A DNA stretch of 64,000 nt. It comes from Ligilactobacillus faecis (lineage in GTDB: Bacteria > Bacillota > Bacilli > Lactobacillales > Lactobacillaceae). Below, in pieces: positions 36,201 to 45,692 of this stretch. The stretch is taken from assembly GCF_029889745.1 (NCBI RefSeq), contig NZ_CP123639.1, positions 1,152,501-1,216,500 on the forward strand. The letters are read 5' to 3'. The position numbers and the translations under genes are program-made. The notes under the pieces are model-generated. The model was not told where the DNA came from. It saw only the letters and a list, made by a program, of their open reading frames with translations, and made no database searches. Position 1 is the first letter of the stretch. Each line of letters starts with the position of its first letter.

Positions 36201-39200
36201 TGATTTAAATTATTCAACAGCAACGAAGATCGAAAACTTTATTAATAAGGGTTATAAGTTAGTTAGTGATGGTGTTCCAACTAATGCTACGTTTGGGGAT
36301 GAACCTATGACTTATTATGTTACTTTAGAACATGATATTGCTCCAGTTGGACCAAACGATCCGCACGAACCAGATACACCGATCAATCCTAACGACCCAG
36401 ATGGACCAAAATGGCCAGCTAAAGATCAATACAGTAAAGACTACACATCAACGATCACTTATGTTGATGAACAAGGTAACAAAGTTGCTAGTGACAATGT
36501 GCAAACTTCTACATGGACAAGGACGCTTCAAATCGATAAGGTAACAGGAGAGATTCAAAATCCTAACGAAGCATGGACAGCTGACAAGTCACGATATGAT
36601 GCAGTCAAATCTCCAGTTGTTGAGGGGTACTATGCTGATAAAGCAATGGTAAACGCTAAAGACACAGTGCAAGAAAACTTGACTGAACAAGTCGTTTATC
36701 GGCCATTAGGTAAGATCATTCCAGTTGATCCAAATGGAAACCCAATTCCAGATGCACCAACACCACAATATCCAAATGATCCAACTGACCCAAGCAAGAC
36801 AGTTCCAGATCAACCAGTACCAGAGATCCCAGGTATGACACCAGAAGTACCAAGTGTGACGCCAGAAGATCCTGGTAAGGATACAAAAGTTGTTTACAAC
36901 TACGATGATCAAAAAGCAACGATCAACTATATCGATGAAACAACAGGGCAACAACTTGCATCTGACAATGTTTCAGGTAAGAGCAACGCTAAGATCGAAT
37001 ACTCAACTGCTGCTAAGATCAAAGATTTGACTGACAAGGGTTATGTGCTTGTAAGTGATGGTTTCCCAGTTGATGCAATGTTTGATAACGATAAAAACAA
37101 AGATCAAGTTTTTGAAGTTATCTTGAAACACGGTGAAAAACCAGTTGGACCAAACGATCCACACGAACCAGATACACCGATCAATCCTAACGACCCAGAT
37201 GGACCAAAATGGCCAGCTAAAGATCAATACAGTAAAGACTACACATCAACGATCACTTATGTTGATGAACAAGGTAACAAAGTTGCCGATGACAATGTGC
37301 AAACATCAACATGGACGCGGACATTGATCATTGACACAGTGACAGGAGAAGTCAAGAACCCTAATGAAGCTTGGACAGCTGACAAGTCACAATACGATGC
37401 AGTCAAATCTCCAGTCGTTGAAGGCTACTACGCTGATAAAGCAGTCGTAAACGCTAAAGATACAGTACAAGAAAACTTGACTGAACAAGTCGTTTACCGG
37501 CCGTTAGGTAAAATCGTTCCAGTGGATCCAGAAGGAAACCCAATTCCAAACGTACCAAACCCACAATATCCAAATGATCCAACTGACCCAAGCAAGACTG
37601 TGCCAGACCAACCAGTACCAGAGATCCCAGGTTACCAACCAGAAGTACCAAGTGTAACACCAGATAAACCAGGTGAAGACACACCGGTGATCTATGTGCC
37701 AGTTGTGGAAGACAAGTATAGCTTACTTGAACGCTTTGTTGACGAAGAAGGAAACGAAGTATCCGCAACAGTTGTCAAAGGAACAGATTACAAAGAAGGT
37801 ACAGAGTACGACGTCACAGGCGATGCCAAAGTCATCAATGGTTACTATTTGAAGGCAACTTCAGACAACGCTAAAGGTACATTTGGTAAAGACAACGTCA
37901 CAGTGACCTTTACGTATGCTAAGTTAGGTAAGATCATTCCAGTTGATCCAAATGGAAACCCAATTCCAGATGCACCAAACCCACAATATCCAAATGATCC
38001 AACTGACCCAAGCAAGACAGTGCCAGATCAACCAGTACCAGAGATCCCAGGTATGACACCAGAAGTACCAAGCGTGACGCCAGAAGATCCTGGTAAGGAT
38101 ACAGAAGTTGTTTACAACTACGATGATCAAAAAGCAACGATCAATTATATCGATGAAACAACAGGGCAACAACTTGCATCTGACAATGTTTCAGGTAAGA
38201 GCAACGCTAAGATCGAATACTCAACTGCAGCTAAGATCAAAGAGTTGACTGACAAGGGTTATGTACTTGTAAGTGATGGTTTCCCAGCTGATGCAATGTT
38301 TGATAATGATAAAAACAAAGATCAAGTTTTTGAAGTTATCTTGAAACACGGTGAAAAACCAGTTGGACCAAACGATCCACACGAACCAAACACACCGATC
38401 AATCCTAACGACCCAGATGGACCAAAATGGCCAGCTAAAGATCAATACAGTAAAGACTACACATCAACGATCACTTATGTTGATGAACAAGGTAACAAAG
38501 TTGCCGATGACAATGTGCAAACATCAACATGGACGCGGACATTGATCATTGACACAGTGACAGGAGAAGTCAAGAACCCTAATGAAGCATGGACAGCTGA
38601 CAAGTCACAATATGATGCAGTCAAATCTCCAGTCGTTGAAGGCTACTACGCTGATAAAGCAGTCGTAAACGCTAAAGATACAGTACAAGAAAACTTGACT
38701 GAACAAGTCGTTTACCGGCCATTAGGTAAAGTTATTCCAGTGGATCCAGAAGGAAACCCAATTCCAAACGTACCAAATCCACAATACCCTAATGATCCAA
38801 ACGATCCAACTAAGGGTGGAACAACGCCAGTACCAGAGATCCCAGGCTACCAACCAGAAGTACCAAGTGTAACACCAGATAAACCAGGTGAAGACACACC
38901 AGTGATCTATGTGCCAGTTGTGGAAGACAAGTATAGCTTACTTGAACGCTTTGTTGACGAAGAAGGAAACGAAGTATCCGCAACAGTTGTCAAAGGAACA
39001 GATTACAAAGAAGGTACAGAATACGACGTCACAGGTGACGCTAAAGTTATCAATGGTTACTACTTGAAAGCAACTTCAGACAACGCTAAAGGTATATTTG
39101 GTAAAGACAACGTTACAGTAACCTTTACGTACGCTAAGTTAGGTAAGATCGTTCCAGTTGATCCAAATGGAAATCCAATTCCAGATGCACCAACGCCACA

Positions 39201-42200
39201 ATATCCAAACGATCCAACTGACCCAAGTAAGACAGTACCAAACCAACCAGTACCAGAGATCCCAGGTTATCGTCCAGAAGTGCCAACTGTAACACCAGAT
39301 AAACCAGGTGAAGATACACCAGTGATCTATGTGCCAGTTGTAGAAGACAAGTACAGCTTGACAGAACGTTTTGTTGATGAAGAAGGAAACGAAGTATCTG
39401 CTTCTGTAACTAAAGGTACAGACTACAAAGAAGGTACAGAGTACGATGTTACAGGCGACGCCAAAGTTATCGATGGCTACTACTTGATCAAGACTTCAGA
39501 CAACGCTAAAGGAACATTTGGTAAAGATAATGTCACAGTGACCTTTACGTATGCTAAGTTAGGTAAGATCATTCCAGTTGATCCAAATGGAAACCCAATT
39601 CCAGATGCACCAACACCACAATATCCAAATGATCCAACTGACCCAAGCAAGACAGTGCCAGATCAACCAGTACCAGAGATCCCAGGTATGACACCAGAAG
39701 TACCAAGTGTGACGCCAGAAGATCCTGGTAAGGATACAAAAGTTGTTTACAACTACGATGATCAAAAAGCAACGATCAACTATATCGATGAAACAACAGG
39801 GCAACAACTTGCATCTGACAATGTTTCAGGTAAGAGCAACGCTAAGATCGAATACTCAACTGCTGCTAAGATCAAAGATTTGACTGACAAGGGTTATGTG
39901 CTTGTAAGTGATGGTTTCCCAGTTGATGCAATGTTTGATAACGATAAAAACAAAGATCAAGTTTTTGAAGTTATCTTGAAACACGGTGAAAAACCAGTTG
40001 GACCAAACGATCCACACGAACCAGATACACCGATCAATCCTAACGACCCAGATGGACCAAAATGGCCAGCTAAAGATCAATACAGTAAAGACTACACATC
40101 AACGATCACTTATGTTGATGAACAAGGTAACAAAGTTGCCGATGACAATGTGCAAACATCAACATGGACGCGGACATTGATCATTGACACAGTGACAGGA
40201 GAAGTCAAGAACCCTAATGAAGCATGGACAGCTGACAAGTCACAATACGATGCAGTCAAATCTCCAGTCGTTGAAGGCTACTACGCTGATAAAGCAGTCG
40301 TAAACGCTAAAGATACAGTACAAGAAAACTTGACTGAACAAGTCGTTTACCGACCATTAGGTAAAGTTATTCCAGTGGATCCAGAAGGAAACCCAATTCC
40401 AAACGTACCAAATCCACAATACCCTAATGATCCAAACGATCCAACTAAGGGTGGAACAACGCCAGTACCAGAGATCCCAGGCTACCAACCAGAAGTACCA
40501 AGTGTAACACCAGATAAACCATGTGAAGACACACCAGTGATCTATGTGCCAGTTGTGGAAGACAAGTATAGCTTACTTGAACGCTTTGTTGACGAAGAAG
40601 GAAACGAAGTATCCGCAACAGTTGTCAAAGGAACAGATTACAAAGAAGGTACAGAATACGACGTCACAGGTGACGCTAAAGTTATCAATGGTTACTACTT
40701 GAAAGCAACTTCAGACAACGCTAAAGGCAAATTTGGTAAAGACAACGTCACAGTAACCTTTACGTACGCTAAGTTAGGTAAGATCGTTCCAGTTGATCCA
40801 AATGGACAACCAATTCCAGATGCACCAACGCCACAATATCCAAATGATCCAACTGACCCAAGTAAGACAGTGCCAGATCAACCAGTACCAGAGATCCCAG
40901 GCTATCGTCCAGAAGTGCCAACTGTGACACCAGATAAACCGGGTGAAGACACACCAGTGATCTATGTGCCAGTTGTGGAAGACAAGTACAGCTTGACAGA
41001 GCGCTTCGTAGACGAAGAAGGTAACGAAGTATCTGCTTCTGTAACTAAAGGAACAGACTACAAAGAAGGTACAGAGTACGACGTCACAGGCGATGCCAAA
41101 GTTATCGATGGCTACTACTTGAAGGCAACTTCAGACAACGCTAAAGGAACATTTGGTAAAGACAACGTCACAGTAACCTTTACGTACGCTAAGTTAGGTA
41201 AGATCGTTCCAGTTGATCCAAATGGACAACCAATTCCAGATGCACCAACACCACAATATCCAAACGATCCAACTGACCCAAGTAAGACAGTGCCAGATCA
41301 ACCAGTACCAGAGATCCCAGGCTATCGTCCAGAAGTGCCAACTGTGACACCAGATAAACCAGGTGAAGACACACCAGTGATCTATGTGCCAGTTGTGGAA
41401 GATAAGTACAGCTTGACAGAGCGCTTCGTAGACGAAGAAGGTAACGAAGTATCTGCTTCTGTAACTAAAGGAACAGAGTACAAAGAAGGTACAGAATACG
41501 ACGTCACAGGTGATGCCAAAGTTATCGATGGCTACTACTTGAAGGCAACTTCAGACAACGCTAAAGGTACATTTGGTAAAGACAACGTTACAGTGACCTT
41601 TACGTACGCTAAGTTAGGTAAGATCGTTCCAGTTGATCCAAATGGAAAACCAATTCCAGATGCACCAACACCACAATATCCAAACGATCCAACTGACCCA
41701 AGTAAGACAGTGCCAGATCAACCAGTACCAGAGATCCCAGGCTATCGTCCAGAAGTGCCAACAGTTACGCCAGATAAACCAGGTGAAGATACACCAGTGA
41801 TCTATGTGCCAGTTGTAGAAGACAAGTACAGCTTGACAGAACGCTTCGTTGATGAAGAAGGTAATGAATTATCTGCTTCTGTAACTAAAGGAACAGATTA
41901 CAAAGAAGGTACAGAATACGACGTCACAGGCGATGCTAAAGTTATCGATGGCTACTACTTGAAGGTAACTTCAGACAACGCTAAAGGTACATTTGGTAAA
42001 GACAACGTTACAGTAACCTTTACGTATGCTAAGTTAGGTAAGATCATTCCAGTTGATCCAAATGGAAAACCAATTCCAGATGCACCAACGCCACAATATC
42101 CAAACGATCCAACTGATCCAAGTAAGACAGTGCCAGACCAACCAGTACCAGAGATCCCAGGTTATCGTCCAGAAGTACCGACTGTGACACCAGATAAACC

Positions 42201-43305
42201 AGGTGAAGATACACCAGTGATCTACGTACCAGTTACACCTGAAAAACATGTTCAAACAGCTAAGATCGTTTATGTTGATACAAAGACTGGTAAAACACTT
42301 GAAACTGATACGGTAACGGGTGGATCAGGCGATAAGATCGATTACTCTACAACACCACGGATCGATGAGTTGATCAACAAAGGCTACGTTTTAGTAGAAG
42401 ATGGCTTTACGAATGCTGGAACTCCAGTTTATGATGATAACGATGATGAAGATCAAGTTTTCGTTGTTAAATTAGATCATGGTACAGCACCAGTTGGACC
42501 AAACGATCCACATGAACCAGGAACACCGATCAATCCAAATGATCCAAATGGACCAAAATGGCCAGCTAAAGATGGGTATACAAAACAATATACTTCAACG
42601 GTTCATTTTGTAGATGAAAATGGTAACCAGTTATACGATGATGATGTTCAAACATCCACATGGACCCGGACATTGATCATTGATAAGGTTACTGGTGAAG
42701 TCTTGAATCCAAATGAAAATTGGAATTCCGATATCGATAGCTATGCAGATGTCAAAGCTCCTGTCATCGAAGGATACTATGCAGATCGTGCAAATGTTCC
42801 AGGGCAAGAAGCACAACAACAAGATATCGAAAATACAGTGACCTACAGACCGATCGGCAAGATCATTCCAGTGGATCCAAATGGAAATCCAATTCCAAAT
42901 GTACCAACACCTCAATATCGAAATGATCCAAACGATCCAACTAAGGTCATTGTTACAAACACACCAGATGTCCCAGGTATGGTACCAGAAACAACAAGTG
43001 TGACACCAAGTGAGCCCGGTGTTGATACGCCAGTTGTTTACCATGTAGTTGAACAACCAGCTCAACCAACACCAAAAGCTCCTGAAACACCAAAAGCACC
43101 AAATGCAACACCAGTTAATAACATTCAAACACCGATCGAAGAAACTCCAGCAACTTCTGAAGTGACTGAAACTAAGGCGAATGAATTGCCACAAACAGGT
43201 GATAAGCAAAATAACACGCTAGCTGCTGTAGGTGCTTCTATCGTAGCTGGTCTCTTAGGACTTATCGGCTTCGCCAAGAAGAAAGATGACGAAAAAGAGA
43301 TCTGA
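33244..43305 (+). CDS. Giant LPxTG-anchored mucus-binding (MucBP-type) adhesin
   Basis: 3353 residues. Order: YSIRK-like signal peptide (YTIKKLSIGVTSVLVG) ending in an A-S-A region near residue 50; Ser/Thr/Glu-rich stretch to about 205; a unique region of about 750 residues with many Asn/Gly-rich beta-strand-like segments (possible beta-helix); then, from about residue 955, repeats of three kinds: A, MucBP-like (KATINYIDETTGQQL), five copies; B (DYTSTITYVDEQGNKV), five; C (SLTERFVDEEGNEVSA), seven, joined by Pro-rich linkers (IPVDPNGNPIPDAP). The C-terminus has LPQTG, a hydrophobic helix and KKKDDEKEI. Sortase would link it to peptidoglycan. GGAGAG precedes the ATG. Binding to mucus or host glycans is inferred from the family. 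Confidence 0.93.
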   Translation: MVSKNNKDLYIQKSANRASKYTIKKLSIGVTSVLVGTTFFLGSATGASASEQITEQQTAIVKSADQTSTDADQQSLKNEAEASTSTESSTTDATKASDVTETSTDAQTETAAETSSTSTKSSTDDTSSAEGSSASKENENTQVDNNTQDNTDVEKESTTESTLSTNDEAKSAVSQVNTANTVESNAQTEENKEATPVATFRAATVTENDSTSTTVNNWTGLINALNNSRYQTINVDGTISARGTGTVYGNNRSVVIKGANQNSGINFGSTPLVANGNWNLTFENLNLTTTSADGTVTFGNTYGTSTVTYKDVRHSGASLYGGSGNANVVIDGTTTSTVSSASKPTVNTYKKNGNDANIWGAKSVTVANGANFTLNRSAIGDGINLPDGSTVRVGDNATMTVNMNTNNATDSARYHDAGIFMLNGGNFLTGRNSTVNMNTSIGQAVSIGADRPAIGITDSDRFGGYGARSRNDGPTAVTFGEYSTFNFAGRDGLILGNNANFTSGEYSNVHFQNNGRGVALDLANNSNIVISKHSNTLFESKGKTGTSGSYDGYNYIGVNEGGNITIDEYATFRVILTGRGDNPWDDVISLDSQNANTAAAFTSKKGAVVDIRDDNTNFYAELISFPLGAAKSVIDIQDPLYLNLERFSNGGAVTGWMPVGGLNIKDTGPKFNANLVYMAGTKGTFRVSGTDYVVYQKVKRGDNKQPADLIWLNINSANFDKDGFRSRNKYDNGVNPDLSISGIGLTAGVAANNIYEQGDVSPDVQRGNNGVAPYYGLSTMRASHQIWFPHTTETQAAGQHQNVIKYVYEDGTEAAPTVTQTVDLTRDITLDLTPEQIKSVKEYGATHTADQILDYIKNLYIVSKDSGWQVANGVNTKTAYDAVATPELAGYTASIQSTNANGVKVGGDASSIHATLDMPNDSVVENGQLSEAYKNNGGVAVMPANYETVVVYKKVVQNQPVTIIYQDKTENNKVLDTDKLEGKPGTDLNYSTATKIENFINKGYKLVSDGVPTNATFGDEPMTYYVTLEHDIAPVGPNDPHEPDTPINPNDPDGPKWPAKDQYSKDYTSTITYVDEQGNKVASDNVQTSTWTRTLQIDKVTGEIQNPNEAWTADKSRYDAVKSPVVEGYYADKAMVNAKDTVQENLTEQVVYRPLGKIIPVDPNGNPIPDAPTPQYPNDPTDPSKTVPDQPVPEIPGMTPEVPSVTPEDPGKDTKVVYNYDDQKATINYIDETTGQQLASDNVSGKSNAKIEYSTAAKIKDLTDKGYVLVSDGFPVDAMFDNDKNKDQVFEVILKHGEKPVGPNDPHEPDTPINPNDPDGPKWPAKDQYSKDYTSTITYVDEQGNKVADDNVQTSTWTRTLIIDTVTGEVKNPNEAWTADKSQYDAVKSPVVEGYYADKAVVNAKDTVQENLTEQVVYRPLGKIVPVDPEGNPIPNVPNPQYPNDPTDPSKTVPDQPVPEIPGYQPEVPSVTPDKPGEDTPVIYVPVVEDKYSLLERFVDEEGNEVSATVVKGTDYKEGTEYDVTGDAKVINGYYLKATSDNAKGTFGKDNVTVTFTYAKLGKIIPVDPNGNPIPDAPNPQYPNDPTDPSKTVPDQPVPEIPGMTPEVPSVTPEDPGKDTEVVYNYDDQKATINYIDETTGQQLASDNVSGKSNAKIEYSTAAKIKELTDKGYVLVSDGFPADAMFDNDKNKDQVFEVILKHGEKPVGPNDPHEPNTPINPNDPDGPKWPAKDQYSKDYTSTITYVDEQGNKVADDNVQTSTWTRTLIIDTVTGEVKNPNEAWTADKSQYDAVKSPVVEGYYADKAVVNAKDTVQENLTEQVVYRPLGKVIPVDPEGNPIPNVPNPQYPNDPNDPTKGGTTPVPEIPGYQPEVPSVTPDKPGEDTPVIYVPVVEDKYSLLERFVDEEGNEVSATVVKGTDYKEGTEYDVTGDAKVINGYYLKATSDNAKGIFGKDNVTVTFTYAKLGKIVPVDPNGNPIPDAPTPQYPNDPTDPSKTVPNQPVPEIPGYRPEVPTVTPDKPGEDTPVIYVPVVEDKYSLTERFVDEEGNEVSASVTKGTDYKEGTEYDVTGDAKVIDGYYLIKTSDNAKGTFGKDNVTVTFTYAKLGKIIPVDPNGNPIPDAPTPQYPNDPTDPSKTVPDQPVPEIPGMTPEVPSVTPEDPGKDTKVVYNYDDQKATINYIDETTGQQLASDNVSGKSNAKIEYSTAAKIKDLTDKGYVLVSDGFPVDAMFDNDKNKDQVFEVILKHGEKPVGPNDPHEPDTPINPNDPDGPKWPAKDQYSKDYTSTITYVDEQGNKVADDNVQTSTWTRTLIIDTVTGEVKNPNEAWTADKSQYDAVKSPVVEGYYADKAVVNAKDTVQENLTEQVVYRPLGKVIPVDPEGNPIPNVPNPQYPNDPNDPTKGGTTPVPEIPGYQPEVPSVTPDKPCEDTPVIYVPVVEDKYSLLERFVDEEGNEVSATVVKGTDYKEGTEYDVTGDAKVINGYYLKATSDNAKGKFGKDNVTVTFTYAKLGKIVPVDPNGQPIPDAPTPQYPNDPTDPSKTVPDQPVPEIPGYRPEVPTVTPDKPGEDTPVIYVPVVEDKYSLTERFVDEEGNEVSASVTKGTDYKEGTEYDVTGDAKVIDGYYLKATSDNAKGTFGKDNVTVTFTYAKLGKIVPVDPNGQPIPDAPTPQYPNDPTDPSKTVPDQPVPEIPGYRPEVPTVTPDKPGEDTPVIYVPVVEDKYSLTERFVDEEGNEVSASVTKGTEYKEGTEYDVTGDAKVIDGYYLKATSDNAKGTFGKDNVTVTFTYAKLGKIVPVDPNGKPIPDAPTPQYPNDPTDPSKTVPDQPVPEIPGYRPEVPTVTPDKPGEDTPVIYVPVVEDKYSLTERFVDEEGNELSASVTKGTDYKEGTEYDVTGDAKVIDGYYLKVTSDNAKGTFGKDNVTVTFTYAKLGKIIPVDPNGKPIPDAPTPQYPNDPTDPSKTVPDQPVPEIPGYRPEVPTVTPDKPGEDTPVIYVPVTPEKHVQTAKIVYVDTKTGKTLETDTVTGGSGDKIDYSTTPRIDELINKGYVLVEDGFTNAGTPVYDDNDDEDQVFVVKLDHGTAPVGPNDPHEPGTPINPNDPNGPKWPAKDGYTKQYTSTVHFVDENGNQLYDDDVQTSTWTRTLIIDKVTGEVLNPNENWNSDIDSYADVKAPVIEGYYADRANVPGQEAQQQDIENTVTYRPIGKIIPVDPNGNPIPNVPTPQYRNDPNDPTKVIVTNTPDVPGMVPETTSVTPSEPGVDTPVVYHVVEQPAQPTPKAPETPKAPNATPVNNIQTPIEETPATSEVTETKANELPQTGDKQNNTLAAVGASIVAGLLGLIGFAKKKDDEKEI
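36118..42860 (+). repeat. Long in-gene repeat array of the adhesin
   Basis: Nearly identical DNA blocks recur at offsets of 1218 bp (e.g. 36706 to 37924), 1635 bp (37924 to 39559) and, in the distal part, 420 bp (40769, 41189, 41609, 42029). The 1635-bp offset equals 1215 + 420 bp, that is one A-B-C block plus one extra C unit. Synonymous differences between copies are few, which suggests recent homogenisation. The outermost copies (near 36118 and 42240) are more diverged. Confidence 0.9.
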
Positions 43306-43318
43306 TAATATAGTCTAG

Positions 43319-43347
43319 AAAAGAAGAGGCAAAGTACTCTTCTTTTT
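43319..43347 (+). terminator. Terminator of the adhesin gene
   Basis: AAGAAGAG / CTCTTCTT stem extended by A-T pairs, then a T-run. Confidence 0.8.
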
Positions 43348-43509
43348 TTATTAAAAAAATTCGACTTGAGATAAGGTCTAGTAGATGATAAATTTAGTTG
43401 GTATAATGTAAGAACTAAACATAGATAGATAGTCTTATTAGTGCTTATCCAAAGATAAATTTTTTTATATATAAAATAGGTAAGAATAAATAAAAATGAG
43501 GGTGAAAAA

Positions 43510-44847
43510 ATGTCTGCAGAAAAGATCGTTATTGTGGGGGCGAATAATGCTGGTTTGGCAGTTGCACAAAATTTACTTCAAACCGGTAAGAACTTTGCGA
43601 TCACGATGATCGATAAAAGTAAAAATATAGGTTATCTTGGCTGTGGAACACCGATGATTTTAGGAAACAGGGCTGATTCATACAAGAATTTTTTCTATAA
43701 AGGTCTTGATCAGATCATTAGTCAATTGGAAGAACTGTACACAAATACGACAGTTGAGAAGATCGATTTTAAGGCAAAACGGGTCATTTTCCGCAATAAG
43801 CAAGGTGTCAAACACTTAAATTACGATAAGCTCGTTTTAGCGACTGGAGCAGATCAAGTTAGTTTAGGGATCAAGGGGAATAAACTAAAAGGGATCTACC
43901 GGATCAAAAATTTGCAAGAAGGTCTGAAAGTGAATCAACGACTAGATCTTGATTGCGTAAAAGAGGTCGCGATCATTGGTGGTGGCTATATCGGAGTTGA
44001 GTTGGCAGAAGCGATCAAAGCTCGTGGAAAACATGTGCGGATCTTTGAAGCTAAATCACATTTGATGATGTCACATTATGATGAACCATTTGGAAAGATC
44101 GTTGAAAAACGATTGCGTGATGCTGGTGTCAGTCTTCATTTGGACGAAGAAGTGCTAGCATATGATGGCGAAGAGGGACGTTTGACGCAGATCACAACGA
44201 CTCAAGGAACGTATGAAGCCGAGATGGTGATTTTAACGATGGGCTTTTTACCTAATACGACATTAGGCCGTTTCAATTTGGAACTATATACTAATGGAGC
44301 TTATATCGTCAACGAGTATCAGCAAACATCTGAACCAGACGTCTACGCTGTGGGGGATTGTTCAACTTCGTATTCAAATGTATTACATGAATTAGTTGTA
44401 AATTTTGCTATTTCAGATGCAATGCGTGGTGCTTATGTAGCAGCTAAAAATATTGCTGGTGAACGAGTATCATCAAGTGGGACCCAAAAAACGAATGCTG
44501 TCAGTATTTTAGGCTTGAACCTTTTTGCGACTGGAGTTACAGTTACCGAGGCCCAAATGCATGATCTGGATTATCAATACGTTGATTATGAAGATTGGCA
44601 AAAACCGCTGTTTATGCCACAAAATAATAAGATCCGCTTGCGTTTGATCTATTTAGCTAAAAGTCGTCGGCTGATCGGAGCGCAACTTTGTTCTGAAACT
44701 GACCAAGCAGGCGTTTTATATATGCTATCTCTTGCGATCCAAAAAGAAGTTACGATCGATGAATTGAAAGTTTCGGATCTATTCTTTTATCCGAATTTTA
44801 ATCAGCCGATCAACTTTTTAACTGAAGCTGCACGTTTAGCTAAATGA
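43510..44847 (+). CDS. FAD-dependent pyridine nucleotide oxidoreductase, NADH oxidase-like
   Basis: 445 residues, class of NADH oxidases, NADH peroxidases and CoA-disulfide reductases. N-terminal FAD loop IVIVGANNAGLAVAQ, a single redox Cys45 in GYLGCGTPMI at the place of the cysteine-sulfenic acid residue of water-forming NADH oxidase, an NAD loop AIIGGGYIGVELAEAI, and the second FAD motif VYAVGDCS. It would remove oxygen or peroxide and regenerate NAD+. Which of these reactions applies cannot be told from sequence alone. GAGGGTG lies 6 nt before the ATG. Confidence 0.83.
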   Translation: MSAEKIVIVGANNAGLAVAQNLLQTGKNFAITMIDKSKNIGYLGCGTPMILGNRADSYKNFFYKGLDQIISQLEELYTNTTVEKIDFKAKRVIFRNKQGVKHLNYDKLVLATGADQVSLGIKGNKLKGIYRIKNLQEGLKVNQRLDLDCVKEVAIIGGGYIGVELAEAIKARGKHVRIFEAKSHLMMSHYDEPFGKIVEKRLRDAGVSLHLDEEVLAYDGEEGRLTQITTTQGTYEAEMVILTMGFLPNTTLGRFNLELYTNGAYIVNEYQQTSEPDVYAVGDCSTSYSNVLHELVVNFAISDAMRGAYVAAKNIAGERVSSSGTQKTNAVSILGLNLFATGVTVTEAQMHDLDYQYVDYEDWQKPLFMPQNNKIRLRLIYLAKSRRLIGAQLCSETDQAGVLYMLSLAIQKEVTIDELKVSDLFFYPNFNQPINFLTEAARLAK

Positions 44848-44867
44848 TCAGTCAAAGCGCAGAATAG

Positions 44868-44896
44868 TTGTTTCAAAAACTTTTGAAAGCTATTAT
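44868..44896 (+). promoter_or_regulatory. Promoter of the SseB-like gene
   Basis: TTGTTT, 17 bp, TATTAT (part of TATTATAAT), about 40 bp before the start codon. Confidence 0.5.
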
Positions 44897-44937
44897 AATA
44901 AGTAATTATAGATTCTTTAAAAGAAAGTGTTATAAAG

Positions 44938-45633
44938 ATGGATACTGCAAAAAAAACAACTTATTTCAAAGAATGCTGCCTGGCTTATAAACAAACTCCG
45001 ACCGATGAAGGTGTAGTTGCTAAATTTTATACTTTGTTAGGGCAAGTTAAACTTTATGTTGTATTAGAATATGGTGTTTGTCAGTTAAGACAAACAGAAG
45101 CTGGAAGTGTTCTTTGTGCTTATACAGAAGAACCAAAACTTGATCCCAATGTTTCAGGGCTAGCGGTAGTTCGTTTAGGGATCGAGCGTTTGATCCAAGA
45201 AGTTTTGGAAATGCATGCGCAAAGCTTGGTGATCGATCCAGGTGAAGTTGACCTTGAGATATCTAAAGAACAATTGGAACAACTCAAACAACTTTTAGTA
45301 CAAGCACGTAATTTTAAGCTGAAGAAACTGCCACCAGAAAAGACACTTACGTTAGAAAATAGTCTTCGAAGGGTAATAAAGCAAGATGATCGGATCAGGG
45401 CAGCTTGGGTCGTTGGGATCTTGTTAGCCACCGAAACGGAGTACAAATATGTAACGATCATTGAATATGCTTCATCTGGAGTCAGTGGTGACGAACAGAT
45501 CGAGTTTGCCAAAAGCTTAGCCGAAGCTACGATGACAGTAGTCGGAGATGAAGAAGTGCTCTTTGGATCGACCGATGAAGTAGTTGGTGCAAAAGTCAAA
45601 GAAAAGTTTGTCCCATTTTATATCAAGCGTTGA
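44938..45633 (+). CDS. SseB-like protein
   Basis: 231-residue soluble protein. The C-terminal half (RRVIKQDDRIRAAWVVGILLA to the end) resembles the SseB C-terminal domain named for enhanced serine sensitivity in E. coli; the N-terminal half (FYTLLGQVKLYVVLEYG, later VDPGEVDLEIS-like strand) resembles the SseB N-terminal domain. Biochemical role unknown. AAGAAAG stands 11 nt before the ATG. It precedes the sortase gene on the same strand with a 59-bp gap and no terminator, so the two may share a transcript. Confidence 0.6.
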   Translation: MDTAKKTTYFKECCLAYKQTPTDEGVVAKFYTLLGQVKLYVVLEYGVCQLRQTEAGSVLCAYTEEPKLDPNVSGLAVVRLGIERLIQEVLEMHAQSLVIDPGEVDLEISKEQLEQLKQLLVQARNFKLKKLPPEKTLTLENSLRRVIKQDDRIRAAWVVGILLATETEYKYVTIIEYASSGVSGDEQIEFAKSLAEATMTVVGDEEVLFGSTDEVVGAKVKEKFVPFYIKR

Positions 45634-45641
45634 AAATTTTT

Positions 45642-45692
45642 AGGAAAGGATCCCATTTGAAAGTCATTCGGCTGGGATGATGTGATAGACCA
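45642..45692 (+). promoter_or_regulatory. Sortase leader: SD, 7-codon mini-ORF inside a hairpin
   Basis: AGGAAAGGA (45642-45650) serves a TTG-started 7-codon frame (45657-45680, MKVIRLG). ATCCCA/TGGGAT (45650-45655 with 45673-45678) can form a hairpin, and the sortase ATG follows 14 nt later without its own Shine-Dalgarno site. Either reinitiation after the mini-ORF or a hairpin that brings the site to the ATG would explain this. Confidence 0.45.

Noticed and set aside
36118-42860. Regularly spaced repeats as a CRISPR array
   Set aside because: Repeats are coding, in frame, 420 bp or longer, with no short repeat-spacer pattern and no cas genes.
42631-43209. 192-codon ORF on the opposite strand of the adhesin
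   Set aside because: Trp/Cys-rich shadow of a repetitive coding strand, without ribosome-binding site; the same shadow recurs in each repeat.
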